In this document: in pieces, positions 23,780 through 34,501 of the stretch
Numbering within the stretch: the first letter of the stretch is position 1
Layout: every line of letters starts with the position of its first letter
Assembly (NCBI RefSeq): GCF_011059105.1
Contig: NZ_JAALLS010000005.1
Span: 1 to 64,000, forward strand
Length of the DNA: 64,000 bases
Direction of reading: 5' to 3'
Origin: Fodinibius halophilus
Lineage (GTDB): Bacteria > Bacteroidota > Rhodothermia > Balneolales > Balneolaceae
The notes under the pieces: generated by a model
Seen by the model: only the letters and a program-made list of their open reading frames with translations
The model's database searches: none
What the model was told of the DNA's origin: nothing
Position numbers and translations under genes: made by a program

Positions 23780-24679
23780 TTAACGCAGGCCGTTCTTCAC
23801 ACCTTTGCAAATGCGACTGACAGCATCATGGCTGTGCAGGCTTTCCATATGTACACAACGGATGACGAAATCCTTAATCCGTTCTTCATCATTCAGCTCT
23901 TCGTAGAGAAGACGTGCCGCATCTTCCACAAACTTCTGGTATGCACCATTCATCTCTGCAAAAGCCTGCTCATCTTCACGCTTAACCATTACCTGTGTTT
24001 CCGTCATCAATGCATCCTGGCAATGTTGAACCAAGTCTTCAATAAAGATCTCCTCATTGAGCTCCACGGTAAGGTTCGCCACACTACGCTGGCTGTGCGG
24101 AATACTTACCACTTCACGCTTCTCGCGGGCATGCTCAGAAAGTTCGTATGAGCACGGGCAGGCACTGCTATATTCAAAGTCGAGATGGATAAAACTACGG
24201 AAATCGCCATTTGTGTTCATCGTCCCTTCAATGGCAACTGTATAGTACTGGTAGCCTTCTAAACCCGAACGCAGGCTTTCCTGAGAAATAGGATAGTTAA
24301 AAGACAGCCGTAAATAAGCTGACTGCGAGTCCAGGTCTTCGCGGTATTTTTCCAATACCTCTTCCAGTTTATCAGGATGAAAAACATCATCCTGGAACTC
24401 ATAGAATGAGCGCATAATACGGCTCATATTAATACCCTTCTTACCGGCCTCCAGCCCCACATAGCCATCCACAGAGGTTTCAAGCGTAATAAGCTCACCA
24501 TCGGGCCTTGGATACTTTAGGGGCAGCTTAAAATCCGAAATACCAACTTGTTGGATGGGTACATCGGCTCCTTCAATAAGTGAGGCCGGTCCATTCTGTA
24601 AGTCGGGTAAACTTGCCTTATAATCGTCAGAAACTGTAAAAGTTGGATCGTAGTAACGTTTCAATTTTGTAGAAATCAT
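23780..24679 (-). CDS. folE2: GTP cyclohydrolase FolE2 (type IB)
   Basis: About 299 residues from ATG 24677-24679; a TTG at 24694 would add five. It makes 7,8-dihydroneopterin triphosphate from GTP, the entry step for folate and queuosine. Type IB features are visible: the active-site Cys region [13 protein letters not shown], the PHSQRS motif, the conserved [20 protein letters not shown] segment and a late [14 protein letters not shown]. It is not homologous to the zinc-dependent FolE. It lies 30 nt downstream of a queD-like gene, and both use or make the same pterin intermediate, consistent with a small pterin operon. Confidence 0.93.
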   Translation of the reverse strand: MISTKLKRYYDPTFTVSDDYKASLPDLQNGPASLIEGADVPIQQVGISDFKLPLKYPRPDGELITLETSVDGYVGLEAGKKGINMSRIMRSFYEFQDDVFHPDKLEEVLEKYREDLDSQSAYLRLSFNYPISQESLRSGLEGYQYYTVAIEGTMNTNGDFRSFIHLDFEYSSACPCSYELSEHAREKREVVSIPHSQRSVANLTVELNEEIFIEDLVQHCQDALMTETQVMVKREDEQAFAEMNGAYQKFVEDAARLLYEELNDEERIKDFVIRCVHMESLHSHDAVSRICKGVKNGLR

Positions 24680-24709
24680 TCGTTTATACTGCAATTCTAT
24701 AGTTGTTGA

Positions 24710-25159
24710 TCAAAGAGCAGGAATCTCTTTATTCAGGAGATATGGACAATATTTGGCCGAGTTTCGTTCGGTTTCTTCCAGTTCAACTTCATATAAAAAG
24801 CCGTTTCCGTTGGTCCCTTTTTTTATGGGTTCTTCCAGCTGATGATAAAAAACTTTCACCAAATTTTCTGTGGATGGTAAGATTCCATCTAAGAAATCCA
24901 CATCGAGGTTAAGATTCTTGTGGTCACACTTATCAACTATTGTTTCTTCAATAATGGATTTAAGCACAGAAAGATCTATCACATATCCTGTTTCTTCATC
25001 TGGTGTACCTGCAACGGTTACCCTGATGATGTAATTGTGCCCATGCCAATTTTCGTGGTTACATTTCCCAAATGTTTGTTTATTCCATTCATCAGATTTA
25101 TCAGGGTTATGTAACCGATGGGCAGCATTAAAATGTGCTTTTCTAGTAACAAAAACCAA
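24710..25159 (-). CDS. queD: 6-carboxytetrahydropterin synthase / 6-pyruvoyltetrahydropterin synthase family (QueD-like)
   Basis: 149 residues. Zinc ligands are visible as FNAAHRL (His) and NHENWHGHNY (two His), with the family's catalytic Cys in GKCNHENWH and a later DHKNLN motif. The substrate is dihydroneopterin triphosphate, made by the neighbouring FolE2. The start is TTG 25157-25159 (TTG GTT TTT GTT ACT), since no ATG precedes FVTRKAHFNAAH. Whether it works in queuosine or in biopterin synthesis cannot be decided from this window; the carbinolamine dehydratase at 44231-44518 shows that pterin chemistry is present. Confidence 0.88.
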   Translation of the reverse strand: MVFVTRKAHFNAAHRLHNPDKSDEWNKQTFGKCNHENWHGHNYIIRVTVAGTPDEETGYVIDLSVLKSIIEETIVDKCDHKNLNLDVDFLDGILPSTENLVKVFYHQLEEPIKKGTNGNGFLYEVELEETERNSAKYCPYLLNKEIPAL

Positions 25160-25290
25160 AGTAGCTGTATTTATTTTCAGAGTTTAAAATAACAAACACT
25201 CACAACGATTCTATAAAATCGAAGGTTCCCGCCTTTTTCAATTATCAGATAAAATTATCACTACAGACGATCTATATCAAATAAAACCTA

Positions 25291-25328
25291 AAATAAAAGA
25301 AGGAGGTCCCGGATCAACGGAACCCCCC
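25291..25328 (-). terminator. Terminator after the TIG/beta-helix lipoprotein gene
   Basis: On the minus strand GGGGGTTCCG pairs with CGGGACCTCC (wobbles allowed), followed by TTCTTTTATTTT. It separates the receptor-lipoprotein pair from queD. Confidence 0.65.
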
Positions 25329-25386
25329 TGTGATCAGCACACCTCACACATTGCATGTGAGACAATATTTCAAAAAAACATCGTGC

Positions 25387-27012
25387 TTATATGGGCCATT
25401 TTACCCAGATTCCTTCATTCACCCAGTCCCATTGTGTTCCTGATTCACCAACAGCACCTCGGAAAGATACGTCGTCGAACCAACTGTCACTGGGGGCCTG
25501 CCCTCCGGAAAGATAAGCAGAACCTGAAGGTAGACTGTAATCGTAGTTGCTGGGATTATTGAATAAATCGGCAGGTTTATCAGATGATGTATACTCATAG
25601 ACTGCAGAATATCGCGACTCATCCGATGAAGCCCATGGGCCATTGTTTTGGAGAACAAAGTTTTCAAGGACAAGATCACCGGAATCGTAGTTTTCGTAGG
25701 TATCATCATTGGCGTTGTTTTCTCCGTCAAGGTAGAATGGGTTCCCAACAAAGTTGCTCACAATGATATTTCGGTATGCTCCCTGGAGACCTTCACGAAG
25801 CTTGAGTCCCATATTATCTTTTCCGGAAGCAGTATTCTTAGGAGCGATAACCGTAGCATTTGAAATATTGGGGCTTCCCGGTCCACTTCCCTGGTCGCAA
25901 TCAGCTTCGTCGGCACATCCATCATTTTCAAATCCTTGGTCAGCACCATCTCGCTGCACAGCTAACCAAAACTGTCCTTTACCAGACCAACCTTGGTCGT
26001 AGTCAAAGCTATCATCATCAGCACCGTAAACAACCAAATACTTGATATCAACCGTACCACCAAAGAGCTCTATACCATCATCACTAGAACCGAAGAGGTT
26101 AACGTGATTGATGTTCGTTTCACTTCCAATAGAGTACAATGTTAATGATTGCAACTCAGATCCAGCGTTGATACTGTAACCGGCATACTCAATTCGTACG
26201 TACTCCAGAGAGCCACTGTCATCAGAATCATTGAAGTTACCATCAGCATCTGCACCATAGAAAATATCTTGCTCAATGCCTTCAACAGTACCTTGTCCCC
26301 CCGGAATGTTGTTAGAGGCACGACCGGTCATGATAATTCCACCCCACGAGTTAATCTGCTTTCGATCAGAAGTAAACACAATAGGTTGATCAGCCGTACC
26401 TTCGGCAACCAGTTTTGCGGTCTCGCGAGGTTCGCTAAAGTTCTGGTCGTCAGATGCCAGGGTATAAATAGCCCCAACCTTGTCATCATTTCCGTTGTGG
26501 TATTCGAAAGTAACTTCCACACCGGCCTCAACTGTTAGAGTAACGCCCGGCAGTACAAAATGTGGACCTACAAGGGTAGTATCATTGCTCCACGTTTCAT
26601 CAGCAGCAATTTTAGTACCCGGGAAACTCGCATAAGGCTCTGGAATTTCAGGTTGCGGTTCACTGCTTATTGCGAATTCTGACGTTGTAGCTGATTCCCC
26701 ATCAACAGACACTGTAATAGGACCTGTTGTAGCTCCTTGAGGAACAGTTACAACAAGCTCAGTAGCTGAAACAGAAGAAATGCTTGCAGTTACGTCCCCA
26801 GCAAAAGTAACGCTGTTATCATCAGCATTGTTGGCAAAACCGGTACCGGTGATAGTTACCTCATCACCCGGTTGACCAGCAGTGGGGTTAATAGACTCAA
26901 CGGAAAGAGGGTTTGAATCGGGACCATTAGGGCCGTCATCGTTACATCCCGTAACAATTACAGTTAACGCAAGAACAAGTGCACTTGCAACTTTTGTAAA
27001 GCTAAGTTTCAT
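25387..27012 (-). CDS. Surface lipoprotein with IPT/TIG domain and beta-helix-like repeats
   Basis: 541 residues; signal MKLSFTKVASALVLALTVIVTGC with lipobox VTGC, then a Gly/Asp/Pro linker. Residues about 38-120 are an IPT/TIG immunoglobulin-like domain (INPTAGQPGDEVTITGTGF). The rest has repeated short strands typical of right-handed beta-helices (GGIIMTGRA, LEYVRIEYAG, GIELFGGTVDIKYLVVYGADDDSFD) and many Asp/Asn. It is downstream of and likely co-transcribed with a TonB-dependent receptor (110 bp gap), so it is a candidate surface partner that captures ligand for the receptor. Substrate not evident. Confidence 0.82.
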   Translation of the reverse strand: MKLSFTKVASALVLALTVIVTGCNDDGPNGPDSNPLSVESINPTAGQPGDEVTITGTGFANNADDNSVTFAGDVTASISSVSATELVVTVPQGATTGPITVSVDGESATTSEFAISSEPQPEIPEPYASFPGTKIAADETWSNDTTLVGPHFVLPGVTLTVEAGVEVTFEYHNGNDDKVGAIYTLASDDQNFSEPRETAKLVAEGTADQPIVFTSDRKQINSWGGIIMTGRASNNIPGGQGTVEGIEQDIFYGADADGNFNDSDDSGSLEYVRIEYAGYSINAGSELQSLTLYSIGSETNINHVNLFGSSDDGIELFGGTVDIKYLVVYGADDDSFDYDQGWSGKGQFWLAVQRDGADQGFENDGCADEADCDQGSGPGSPNISNATVIAPKNTASGKDNMGLKLREGLQGAYRNIIVSNFVGNPFYLDGENNANDDTYENYDSGDLVLENFVLQNNGPWASSDESRYSAVYEYTSSDKPADLFNNPSNYDYSLPSGSAYLSGGQAPSDSWFDDVSFRGAVGESGTQWDWVNEGIWVKWPI

Positions 27013-27122
27013 GATAGATTGATTAGTTATTTAGGGTTGATTTCTACTAAAGGTTGATTATAAGATCTCTACTTTAAGAAACGGTTAACTGGAAATGAGT
27101 AAATGATTATAATTCTCACTAT

Positions 27123-29924
27123 CTAGAATGATAATTTTAACCCAAAATCGAAGGTGAGCCCCGGCTTGTACTTATAGGTGACAAAGCCTCCCTGCTCATA
27201 GGTTTTGGTATCATTCAACAGGTTAGAAACCGAAAAGCTTAACGTTGTGCTACCGGCGCGGTAGTCTGCCTTCAAACTCAGATTATGAAATGGCTTTTCA
27301 TATTCATCATCCGGATGCAAAGAATTTCCGATTGTTACAATTCGTTTTCCGAATGTGTTGTAATTCGCTGACAGGTCCAGATTCCATTCCAGGATGCTGT
27401 AATATGCCCCAAAGTTAACGGTGTAGGGAGACTGCCCGAACATAGGCCTTGCTTCATTGGCTACCCGATCAACATCTTTCTTCTTAACGGTTGTTTCTGA
27501 AAAAATAAACGAGGCATTTGCTACCAATTGTAATTCGGGTAACACATTTTTACGGCCTTCTACTTCCAGCCCGTAAAGCTGAGCTTCTTTCCCATTCACA
27601 AACTTTATTTCAGCACGTTCAAAGATGGGCCGATATATCTTTTCAATGGGATTTTGGAAATCCTTGTAAAACACACTCAGTGCAAACAATTCACCAATAT
27701 CGGGGTATGTTTCGAAACGAAGATCGTAATTGGTAATCTTGGTACGTTTCAGTTTGGGATTTCCAATCAGCTTCTCTCCACCAATGAAATCGGTAAAACT
27801 GAAGTTTGAGATTTCACGAAAATCGGGTCGAGCCAATGTTTGCGAAAAAGCTCCGCGCAAGTTTGTCTTATCACTTAAGCTGTAACTCAGATTTACAGCC
27901 GGCAAAAAATCGGTGTTCTCTACATTTGATATTTGAACCAGCTGCTCTCCCGAAGAATTTGAGATTGGTTCTTCGTAGGAAACCTCTTGGTCTGAAATTT
28001 CTACACGAGCCCCAACTTCCAGGGTCGTATTTTTAAGGGCTGTCCATACCGTACTAAGATATCCGGCCCACAAGGTTTGGTCGCCTATATAAGAGTCATC
28101 TGGTACGGTGTTTTCGCGGATCTCCAAGACCTCATTTTCAACCAGTTCAGGCCGTAGTGCAATACTGGGATCTGCATTTTTATCTTCTTCTGGGTAAGCC
28201 GGCGCACTAAAGTCCGGGTTATCCACATAGGTAAATCTACGGGCATCAAAAGAACGTTCTTTAATCATTCCCGATCCGCCTGCTTTTACTTTCAGAAAGG
28301 GAAATGGCTTTAGCTCATAATCTACTTCGGCAGAATAGTTATTGTCTTCCTGGTTTGCGAAATAATGGGTATTCCCCCCCTCACTGCTACCAAGATTAAT
28401 TTTATAGTTTACGACATCATCAGTCGTTCGATCATTATAGAGCGTAGTACGGCGGTCTGGTTGATCTCTTTCAGCCCGACTATAATTGATATTCGCGGAG
28501 ATACGAGATGAATATAAACGCTCTATATAGGTATCAAATTCTATAGCAGTAGCGAAAATAGCTTTTCGATCGAAACTAGAAACTGTTTGTCGAGGAGTAC
28601 TATTTTGGTAGTTATAATAACTACCCGTTAATATACTGCCGCTGTTCTCCAGTGAGTTCGAATACAGGTTCTTGAAACCGATCTTTGTTACATCGTTGGG
28701 CTTGATGAACAAATTCATCATGCCACCGAGTTTTACATTTTCAGTACCGGTACTTTTTTCAAACTTAGAGATGTAAGAAGCAGTATTCTCACTGGCCGTT
28801 TGTAACTGGTTCAGGGTCTCAGCGGGCTTGTACTGTCGGTCGTACTTATAATTAAAATTTGCTACCAGCCCAATTGGCATTTTATCCTGGTTATACTGAT
28901 TAGCATAACTAACACCTATCTTTTGTGAAGGCAGAGCTTTTTTGGAATCACGAATTGTCCAGTCTGTATGTACCTGATTGGCGAAACGGGCCTGTCCTTT
29001 TGTAGTAGTTAACCGATCTCCTTTTACCATACTCGGCAAGGCCCGTTTTCCACTGTCAAATCCGATAAAATCTGTTGCGCTTCCCGGCGAGTACAGCATA
29101 TCATTAAAAGCCGATATGGTATTGAGGCTTGTTGAATAGCTGAGCGTTAAATTCTCTGCATCAGGGAATTCACTCGTGGTAATCTGAACAGATCCACCGG
29201 AAAATTCACCGGACTGGTCGGGGGTAAAGGTTTTCTGTACAACAACGTTGTCAACCAAGCCACTGCCAACAAGATCTACAGGGGCTTCCTTTTCTGTAGG
29301 ACTCGTAGAAGGTACCTGGGCCCCATTCAACTGGATATTGCTGTACCTGTTACCGAGCCCGCGTACATATACATCATTGCCATTTACCAGGGAAACACCG
29401 GTAACACGCTTCATCGCAGAAGCCACATTCCCATCACCCGTTTTACCCAAGAATTCAGAAGAAAGTCCATCCTGAACTGCTACTGCTTTTCGCTGAATAG
29501 ATAACAGGCCTGCCTCATTGTTAGAGCTGGCCCTGGCAGTAACTTTAACCTCTTCCAAACCAATAGTTTCTGGCTGCAGAGTGATATTCAACTTTGTTTT
29601 CTGACCGCTACCTACTTCTACACCGGTTATCGTTTTCTTTGCATAAGAAATATATGAAACGGTAATTGAATAGAAACCGGGTGCTACATCTCTTATAGCA
29701 TATTTTCCATCAAGATCTGTAGCGGCCCCTTTGGTTGTACCTGTTATTGATACATTGGCTCCGATGATAGCCTCGCCCGTTTTAGCATCTACAACTTTAC
29801 CCACAATTTTACCATTGTCGGCCTTATTATTCATTTGAGCGTTACCAACGGAAACAAAACAAAATAACGCTACGAAAACTATCGTAGCAGATTTTCGAAG
29901 AATTGTTAATTTTAAAGTATTCAC
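27123..29924 (-). CDS. TonB-dependent receptor with carboxypeptidase-regulatory-like N-domain
   Basis: 933 residues: Sec signal ending near VSVGNAQ, a CarboxypepD-regulatory-like domain (about 38-125, GKVVDAKTGEAIIGANVSITG and DLDGKYAIRDVAPGFYSI), a plug domain (VYVRGLGNRYSNIQLNGAQVP), then a 22-strand-type outer-membrane barrel ending in an aromatic-rich strand (GLTFDFGLKLSF). It takes up a ligand across the outer membrane using TonB/ExbBD energy; an ExbB/ExbD operon lies 5 kb away. Paired with the TIG/beta-helix lipoprotein rather than a SusD-like protein, so glycan uptake is not implied. Ligand unknown. Confidence 0.92.
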   Translation of the reverse strand: MNTLKLTILRKSATIVFVALFCFVSVGNAQMNNKADNGKIVGKVVDAKTGEAIIGANVSITGTTKGAATDLDGKYAIRDVAPGFYSITVSYISYAKKTITGVEVGSGQKTKLNITLQPETIGLEEVKVTARASSNNEAGLLSIQRKAVAVQDGLSSEFLGKTGDGNVASAMKRVTGVSLVNGNDVYVRGLGNRYSNIQLNGAQVPSTSPTEKEAPVDLVGSGLVDNVVVQKTFTPDQSGEFSGGSVQITTSEFPDAENLTLSYSTSLNTISAFNDMLYSPGSATDFIGFDSGKRALPSMVKGDRLTTTKGQARFANQVHTDWTIRDSKKALPSQKIGVSYANQYNQDKMPIGLVANFNYKYDRQYKPAETLNQLQTASENTASYISKFEKSTGTENVKLGGMMNLFIKPNDVTKIGFKNLYSNSLENSGSILTGSYYNYQNSTPRQTVSSFDRKAIFATAIEFDTYIERLYSSRISANINYSRAERDQPDRRTTLYNDRTTDDVVNYKINLGSSEGGNTHYFANQEDNNYSAEVDYELKPFPFLKVKAGGSGMIKERSFDARRFTYVDNPDFSAPAYPEEDKNADPSIALRPELVENEVLEIRENTVPDDSYIGDQTLWAGYLSTVWTALKNTTLEVGARVEISDQEVSYEEPISNSSGEQLVQISNVENTDFLPAVNLSYSLSDKTNLRGAFSQTLARPDFREISNFSFTDFIGGEKLIGNPKLKRTKITNYDLRFETYPDIGELFALSVFYKDFQNPIEKIYRPIFERAEIKFVNGKEAQLYGLEVEGRKNVLPELQLVANASFIFSETTVKKKDVDRVANEARPMFGQSPYTVNFGAYYSILEWNLDLSANYNTFGKRIVTIGNSLHPDDEYEKPFHNLSLKADYRAGSTTLSFSVSNLLNDTKTYEQGGFVTYKYKPGLTFDFGLKLSF

Positions 29925-30087
29925 AATAAGTGTGCTGATTTATGTTTCGGTTCTGTCCTTAACATCACATGGCAAGGATAGCACACTTAAGTTGCAGAAC
30001 TATTATCTCACAGTTATGACTTTGTTATTCTTACTTTAAGAGATTGTTAAGAAGGGCAGCTGCAGTTTTTTAAGGGAGGTGTAAAAT

Positions 30088-30125
30088 AATGATGCACAGC
30101 CTCTTAAAGAGTGTTGTGCATCATT
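30088..30125 (-). terminator. Probable terminator after ftsH
   Basis: aatgatgcaca (30088-30098) and tgtgcatcatt (30115-30125) are perfect 11-bp arms with a 16-nt loop that itself can pair (ctctt/aagag). The minus strand continues ATTTT. A modest terminator. Confidence 0.55.
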
Positions 30126-30160
30126 AAAACAGAGACTAAAACTAAAGAATACGGTTTCGG

Positions 30161-32194
30161 TTATTCCTCTTCATCTTCAGTTGGTTCTTCTTCGACCTCG
30201 TCTGATACAGCCATTCCATTGATAACTTCGGCATCAAAAATACCTTCGGGGTATTTCCCTTCGGGATGGTCACCGAGCAACGCTTTCAAGTCATTATGGT
30301 CAATAACTTCTTTATCAAGCAAGGTCTCGGCCATTTTTTCAAGTTGATCTTTGTGCTTGATAAGTAGTTCTTTGGTCCGCTCATAATTTTGTCGGATAAT
30401 TTCTTTTACTGCCTTGTCAATATTTTCTGCCGTCTGCTCGGAATACTTCTTGTTGAAACCGTAGCTATTATCGGGATTCTGTGAGTCTTTTAGGGAGATG
30501 TATCCCAGCTCTTCGCTCATCCCATATTCAGCTACCATCGCAAAGGCCATATTGGTAATGCGTTCCAGATCGTTTTGAGCACCGGTAGAGATACGACCAA
30601 AAATAACCTCCTCGGCAATTCGTCCACCGAGAAGTGCACAAATTTTATCATTAAGCTCATCGGTAGTCATCAGGAAGCGATCTTCCAACGGTGTTTGCAA
30701 GGTATAACCTAAAGCAGCTAACCCGCGAGGTATAATACTTACTTTCAACACCGGATCAGTATGCTGTAGGTACCAACCTACAATTGCATGTCCTGCCTCA
30801 TGATAAGCAACAATCTCTCTTTCTTTAGGACTGATAAGTTTATTCTTTTTCTCCAGCCCTGCAATTACACGTTCAATAGAATCCTGGAAATCCTCCATCT
30901 CTACCGCATCTTTGCCACGACGAGCTGCCATTAACGCAGCTTCGTTACAGAGATTGGCTAACTCGGCACCGGCAAAACCGGGCGTTTGTGAAGCCAACAG
31001 TTTCAGTTCAATATCGTCGGACAGGATAAGATCTCGGGTATGCACTTTCAGCACTTCTACCCGTCCTATGAGGTCCGGTTTATCAATAACGATCTGTCGA
31101 TCAAAACGACCGGGACGCAGGAGTGCCGAATCTAACACATCCGGACGGTTGGTCGCCGCCATAATAATAACTCCGTCATCACTATTGAACCCATCCATTT
31201 CACTTAAAAGCTGATTTAAGGTATTTTCACGCTCATCGTTTGAGCCCATTGACATACCCTTACCACGGGTTCGACCTATGGCATCAATTTCATCAATAAA
31301 AATAATACAGGGAGCCGTTTCTTTGGCTTTTTTAAACAGGTCGCGAACTCGTGCTGCCCCAACTCCTACAAACATCTCTACAAAATCCGACCCACTTAAG
31401 CTATAAAAAGGAACATCTGCTTCTCCGGCTGTTGCTTTTGCCATTAATGTTTTTCCGGTACCGGGCGGGCCTACCAACAACGCACCTTTGGGGAGGGTGC
31501 CACCCAACTTAGTAAACTTTTTGGGGGTTTTTAGAAACTCAACAATCTCTTCGACTTCAGCTTTAGCTTCTTGCAGACCTGCTACATCTTCAAATGAGGT
31601 TTTACTTTCACTCTGTTTATCATATAGAGAGGCCTTGTTTTTCCCAATATTAAGTACTTGCTGGCCAGGGTTCATTCGCTTAAAAATAAATACCCAGAAA
31701 GCAACAGCTATAGCAATAAACACTAACCACACAAAGAGGCTGCTGAACCAATCTTCCTCTATTTGGACATCATAAGTGACCTCATTTTCATCCAGGATCG
31801 GTCGAATCTCATCTCCATCCAACATCGTTGTGCTAAAGGTATTGGGTGCCTCCGTATCTATTAAGGGAAGTGGATCTTCTACCGCGTTGGGATCTTTAAC
31901 AATTCCTTCTTCTACAGCTTTGCTGCTATATTCACCGGTGATATAAGAGCCGTTTTTTATAACAATATTATCTACATACCCTTTCTCAACGTATTTCAGA
32001 AAGGTGCTATATTTTATGCGGCTGCCATCAGATGTATTAAAGGCATAAAACTGAATACCCAGCAGTACCAATAACAGGACAACATAGATCCATATAGGAA
32101 ATTTGGGGATTAAGTTATTGCCCTGTTTCGACTTCTTTTGATCTTTACCGGTATTATCGGACGGCTTGTTCTTTTCTGACATTGAATCATTCAT
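30161..32194 (-). CDS. ftsH: ATP-dependent zinc metalloprotease FtsH
   Basis: Inner-membrane AAA+ protease that removes misassembled membrane proteins and regulatory proteins. Two transmembrane helices flank a periplasmic domain ([21 protein letters not shown] and [20 protein letters not shown]). Walker A GPPGTGKT lies near residue 240, Walker [14 protein letters not shown], the second region of homology [20 protein letters not shown], and the zinc site HEAGH near 465. The C-terminus is acidic. I start at ATG 32192-32194 ([10 protein letters not shown]); ATG 32182 is equally possible. 677 residues, normal for the family. Confidence 0.96.
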   Translation of the reverse strand: MNDSMSEKNKPSDNTGKDQKKSKQGNNLIPKFPIWIYVVLLLVLLGIQFYAFNTSDGSRIKYSTFLKYVEKGYVDNIVIKNGSYITGEYSSKAVEEGIVKDPNAVEDPLPLIDTEAPNTFSTTMLDGDEIRPILDENEVTYDVQIEEDWFSSLFVWLVFIAIAVAFWVFIFKRMNPGQQVLNIGKNKASLYDKQSESKTSFEDVAGLQEAKAEVEEIVEFLKTPKKFTKLGGTLPKGALLVGPPGTGKTLMAKATAGEADVPFYSLSGSDFVEMFVGVGAARVRDLFKKAKETAPCIIFIDEIDAIGRTRGKGMSMGSNDERENTLNQLLSEMDGFNSDDGVIIMAATNRPDVLDSALLRPGRFDRQIVIDKPDLIGRVEVLKVHTRDLILSDDIELKLLASQTPGFAGAELANLCNEAALMAARRGKDAVEMEDFQDSIERVIAGLEKKNKLISPKEREIVAYHEAGHAIVGWYLQHTDPVLKVSIIPRGLAALGYTLQTPLEDRFLMTTDELNDKICALLGGRIAEEVIFGRISTGAQNDLERITNMAFAMVAEYGMSEELGYISLKDSQNPDNSYGFNKKYSEQTAENIDKAVKEIIRQNYERTKELLIKHKDQLEKMAETLLDKEVIDHNDLKALLGDHPEGKYPEGIFDAEVINGMAVSDEVEEEPTEDEEE

Positions 32195-32334
32195 TAACAA
32201 TTGAATCTTATCTTGATAAAGATACGGCAAATTTACCTATTCTGCGTACTTCCTTAACTACTTTTCTGAATCAATATTTAATAATTAAGAAGTAATCCTA
32301 AAAAGGTGTGTATACCTTCTGTAATACTTGCCTG

Positions 32335-33378
32335 TTAAGAATTTGTCTCGTCCTCTTCTCCAAATGTTACCACTCCCCCTTCAGCCTGTTGCATACACAA
32401 GCCCTCTTCTTTATCTGTAATTTTACCTATAACCACAAAGTCCTGGAATTCATCTGCCAATGTTTCTACTTGTTCCTCAGGAAGGGTAAACATCAGTTCA
32501 TAATCTTCTCCACCATAAAGCGCATAACGGTCTACTTCTTCACGCATCTCATCAGCAACGGTTCTGGTATCTAAGGCGATGGGGAAAGCTGCCTGGTACA
32601 CATAACTTCCAACATCAGAAGCACTGGTTAGATGCTGCAATTCACTTACCAACCCCTGTGTAACATCAATCATTGCGGTTGGTTTAAGGCTTGACTCACC
32701 AATTTGCTCAATAAAGTCGTTACGTGCAGCCGGTACCAGTTGTCGTTTTACTACATATTCATAATCATCGAGGTCAGGCTGAAAAGAGGTCTGCTCTTCC
32801 TGTTCCTGCCAAAACTTCTTCTCACGCATTAATATACGGAGCCCGGCAATTGCCCCACCAAGGTCACCGGTAACACAGATGGCATCGCCTACCTGTGCTC
32901 CCTTGCGATAAATAATGTCTTCTTTTGCAACTGATCCGTAACAGCTTATACTTACGGATAATGTTTTATGCGATGCGGTAAGATCTCCACCAACAATTTG
33001 GAACTGGTAATCTTTAGAAGCCGCTCCTATGCCCCTATAAATCTCTTTTAGCATATCTACCGACAGCTTATTCGGTACAGCCAAATCTACATTAACAACC
33101 TCAGGAGTACCATTCATGGCATAAATATCACTCACTGCAGCAGTGGCAATTTTATAACCTAAATGATGAAGAGGTACGTAGGTCAAATCAAAGTTTACTC
33201 CTTCCATAAAGGTTTCGGAAGTTGTAAGTTTAAAATCATCCTCTCCTTTTAATACGGCCGCATCATCTCCATACCCTAATTTTACTGATGGATGCTCATA
33301 TTCGGCATATTCCATCAGTTCATCAATAAGTTCAGTTCGTCCTAAAGATTGTATCGTTCTAAAAGAATCGTCTTTCAT
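32335..33378 (-). CDS. thiL: Thiamine-monophosphate kinase
   Basis: 347 residues; phosphorylates thiamine phosphate to thiamine diphosphate, the cofactor of E1 enzymes such as Kgd. AIR-synthase-like fold with the ATP/Mg site GYGDDAAVL, the SDIYAMNG motif, a VGGDLTAS motif, VTGDLGGA and a YGGEDYELMF motif. The start ATG 33376-33378 agrees with family length. It lies between ftsH and the ExbB operon terminator and looks monocistronic or co-transcribed with ftsH. Confidence 0.92.
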   Translation of the reverse strand: MKDDSFRTIQSLGRTELIDELMEYAEYEHPSVKLGYGDDAAVLKGEDDFKLTTSETFMEGVNFDLTYVPLHHLGYKIATAAVSDIYAMNGTPEVVNVDLAVPNKLSVDMLKEIYRGIGAASKDYQFQIVGGDLTASHKTLSVSISCYGSVAKEDIIYRKGAQVGDAICVTGDLGGAIAGLRILMREKKFWQEQEEQTSFQPDLDDYEYVVKRQLVPAARNDFIEQIGESSLKPTAMIDVTQGLVSELQHLTSASDVGSYVYQAAFPIALDTRTVADEMREEVDRYALYGGEDYELMFTLPEEQVETLADEFQDFVVIGKITDKEEGLCMQQAEGGVVTFGEEDETNS

Positions 33379-33395
33379 AGTTTTTTAGATAATAA

Positions 33396-33428
33396 AAAAG
33401 GCAGGCACAATAACTGTGCTTGCCTTTT
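33396..33428. terminator. Bidirectional-looking terminator after the ExbB/ExbD operon
   Basis: aaaaggcaggcaca (33396-33409) and tgtgcttgcctttt (33415-33428) pair with one wobble around a 5-nt loop, with T-runs on both strands. It closes the exbB-exbD operon ahead of thiL. Confidence 0.8.
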
Positions 33429-33470
33429 AAAAATTAAGTGTGAACTTTGCTAAGAGCGTAAGCCTGTGGC

Positions 33471-33920
33471 TTAGTTAACTTCCTGCTTGGTAGAATAATT
33501 GATACGCAAGGTACCGGCCTCACGTAGTTCCTCCTGAATATCGGTTATTTTACCAAACTCTGCCTCATCATGCACACGAAGTGAAACAATGAGTTTAGGT
33601 TGCTCTCTTAACTTGTCGTACATAATGTTACGTACCGCAGATACGTCATCGATAATAGAGTCATCAATCTGGATCTTGGTTGGACCCAATTTATTTCCCG
33701 ATAACTTTTGCGGCCCTACATAGATGTAACTGACAAGTCGCTTCTGTTCAATTTTTTCAATGTTTTCTGCTTTCGCGAAATCTACCTTTACCTGTAATGT
33801 AACCTCTCGCAGTACTGTTGTCACCATAAAGAAGATGAGCAACATAAATACAACGTCAGGCATTGCGGATGTAGGTACATCCTGACTGGTTTTGGCAGAT
33901 TTTTTCTCAAAATGTCCCAT
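33471..33920 (-). CDS. exbD: ExbD/TolR-type biopolymer transporter 2
   Basis: 149 residues: cytosolic N-terminus, one membrane helix with the conserved Asp (SAMPDVVFMLLIFFMVTTVL) and a periplasmic domain. It functions with an ExbB/TolQ proton channel to energise TonB or Tol systems. Second of two ExbD genes in the operon, 12 nt after the first. Two ExbD paralogues per ExbB is common in Bacteroidota, where heteromers are assumed. Confidence 0.9.
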   Translation of the reverse strand: MGHFEKKSAKTSQDVPTSAMPDVVFMLLIFFMVTTVLREVTLQVKVDFAKAENIEKIEQKRLVSYIYVGPQKLSGNKLGPTKIQIDDSIIDDVSAVRNIMYDKLREQPKLIVSLRVHDEAEFGKITDIQEELREAGTLRINYSTKQEVN

Positions 33921-33932
33921 AGTTAAATACTC

Positions 33933-34484
33933 TTATTGATTGGGCTCTGCGATTGAAATTTTCTTAGGATACATATCCTTCACCTTCTCGTGTCGTTCGC
34001 TACCTTCCTCTAAACGATCATAAGGCACGCCGTAATTAGACTGTGCAGCTTGGTTTCGAAGTTCAGCATAAGCACCCATTACCTCATCAAGCATATTAAT
34101 GTAGACGTTGTAAGGGGTATCTCGTTGCGTCTGAATAGACACAATTGCTTTATCAGGGTTGTCCGATAAATTAGGATCCTGTCCCCGATTGGTGATAAAC
34201 TCCTTCAGGTTACGCTTGACCTGTGTTACAGGTGTTGGCTGTGTTTCTTCGGTACCCATTAAGACTTGACCCTGTGCATTCACAAGGATCTTCATCATAT
34301 TCCTTTTTTTAATGGGTGGGGGCTCCTGATCTTCTTCAGGTGCTGGAGGTAGTTGCAATCCAATACCTGTATCAACGTCAATCGTTGTTACAAGCAGGAA
34401 GAAGATAAGCAACAAGAAGGCAATATCCGCCATTCCTGCTCCACCAACTTCCGGATCTTCTCGTTCTCTTTTTTTTCCAATCAT
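33933..34484 (-). CDS. exbD: ExbD/TolR-type biopolymer transporter 1
   Basis: 183 residues with the same layout: EVGGAGMADIAFLLLIFFLLVTTID carries the membrane helix and its essential Asp. A Pro-rich linker (QLPPAPEEDQEPPPIKK) separates it from the periplasmic domain, which is larger than that of ExbD 2. Transcribed after the small membrane protein at 34502-34771. Confidence 0.9.
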   Translation of the reverse strand: MIGKKREREDPEVGGAGMADIAFLLLIFFLLVTTIDVDTGIGLQLPPAPEEDQEPPPIKKRNMMKILVNAQGQVLMGTEETQPTPVTQVKRNLKEFITNRGQDPNLSDNPDKAIVSIQTQRDTPYNVYINMLDEVMGAYAELRNQAAQSNYGVPYDRLEEGSERHEKVKDMYPKKISIAEPNQ

Positions 34485-34501
34485 TGGTTAAACTCTAATG
34501 T

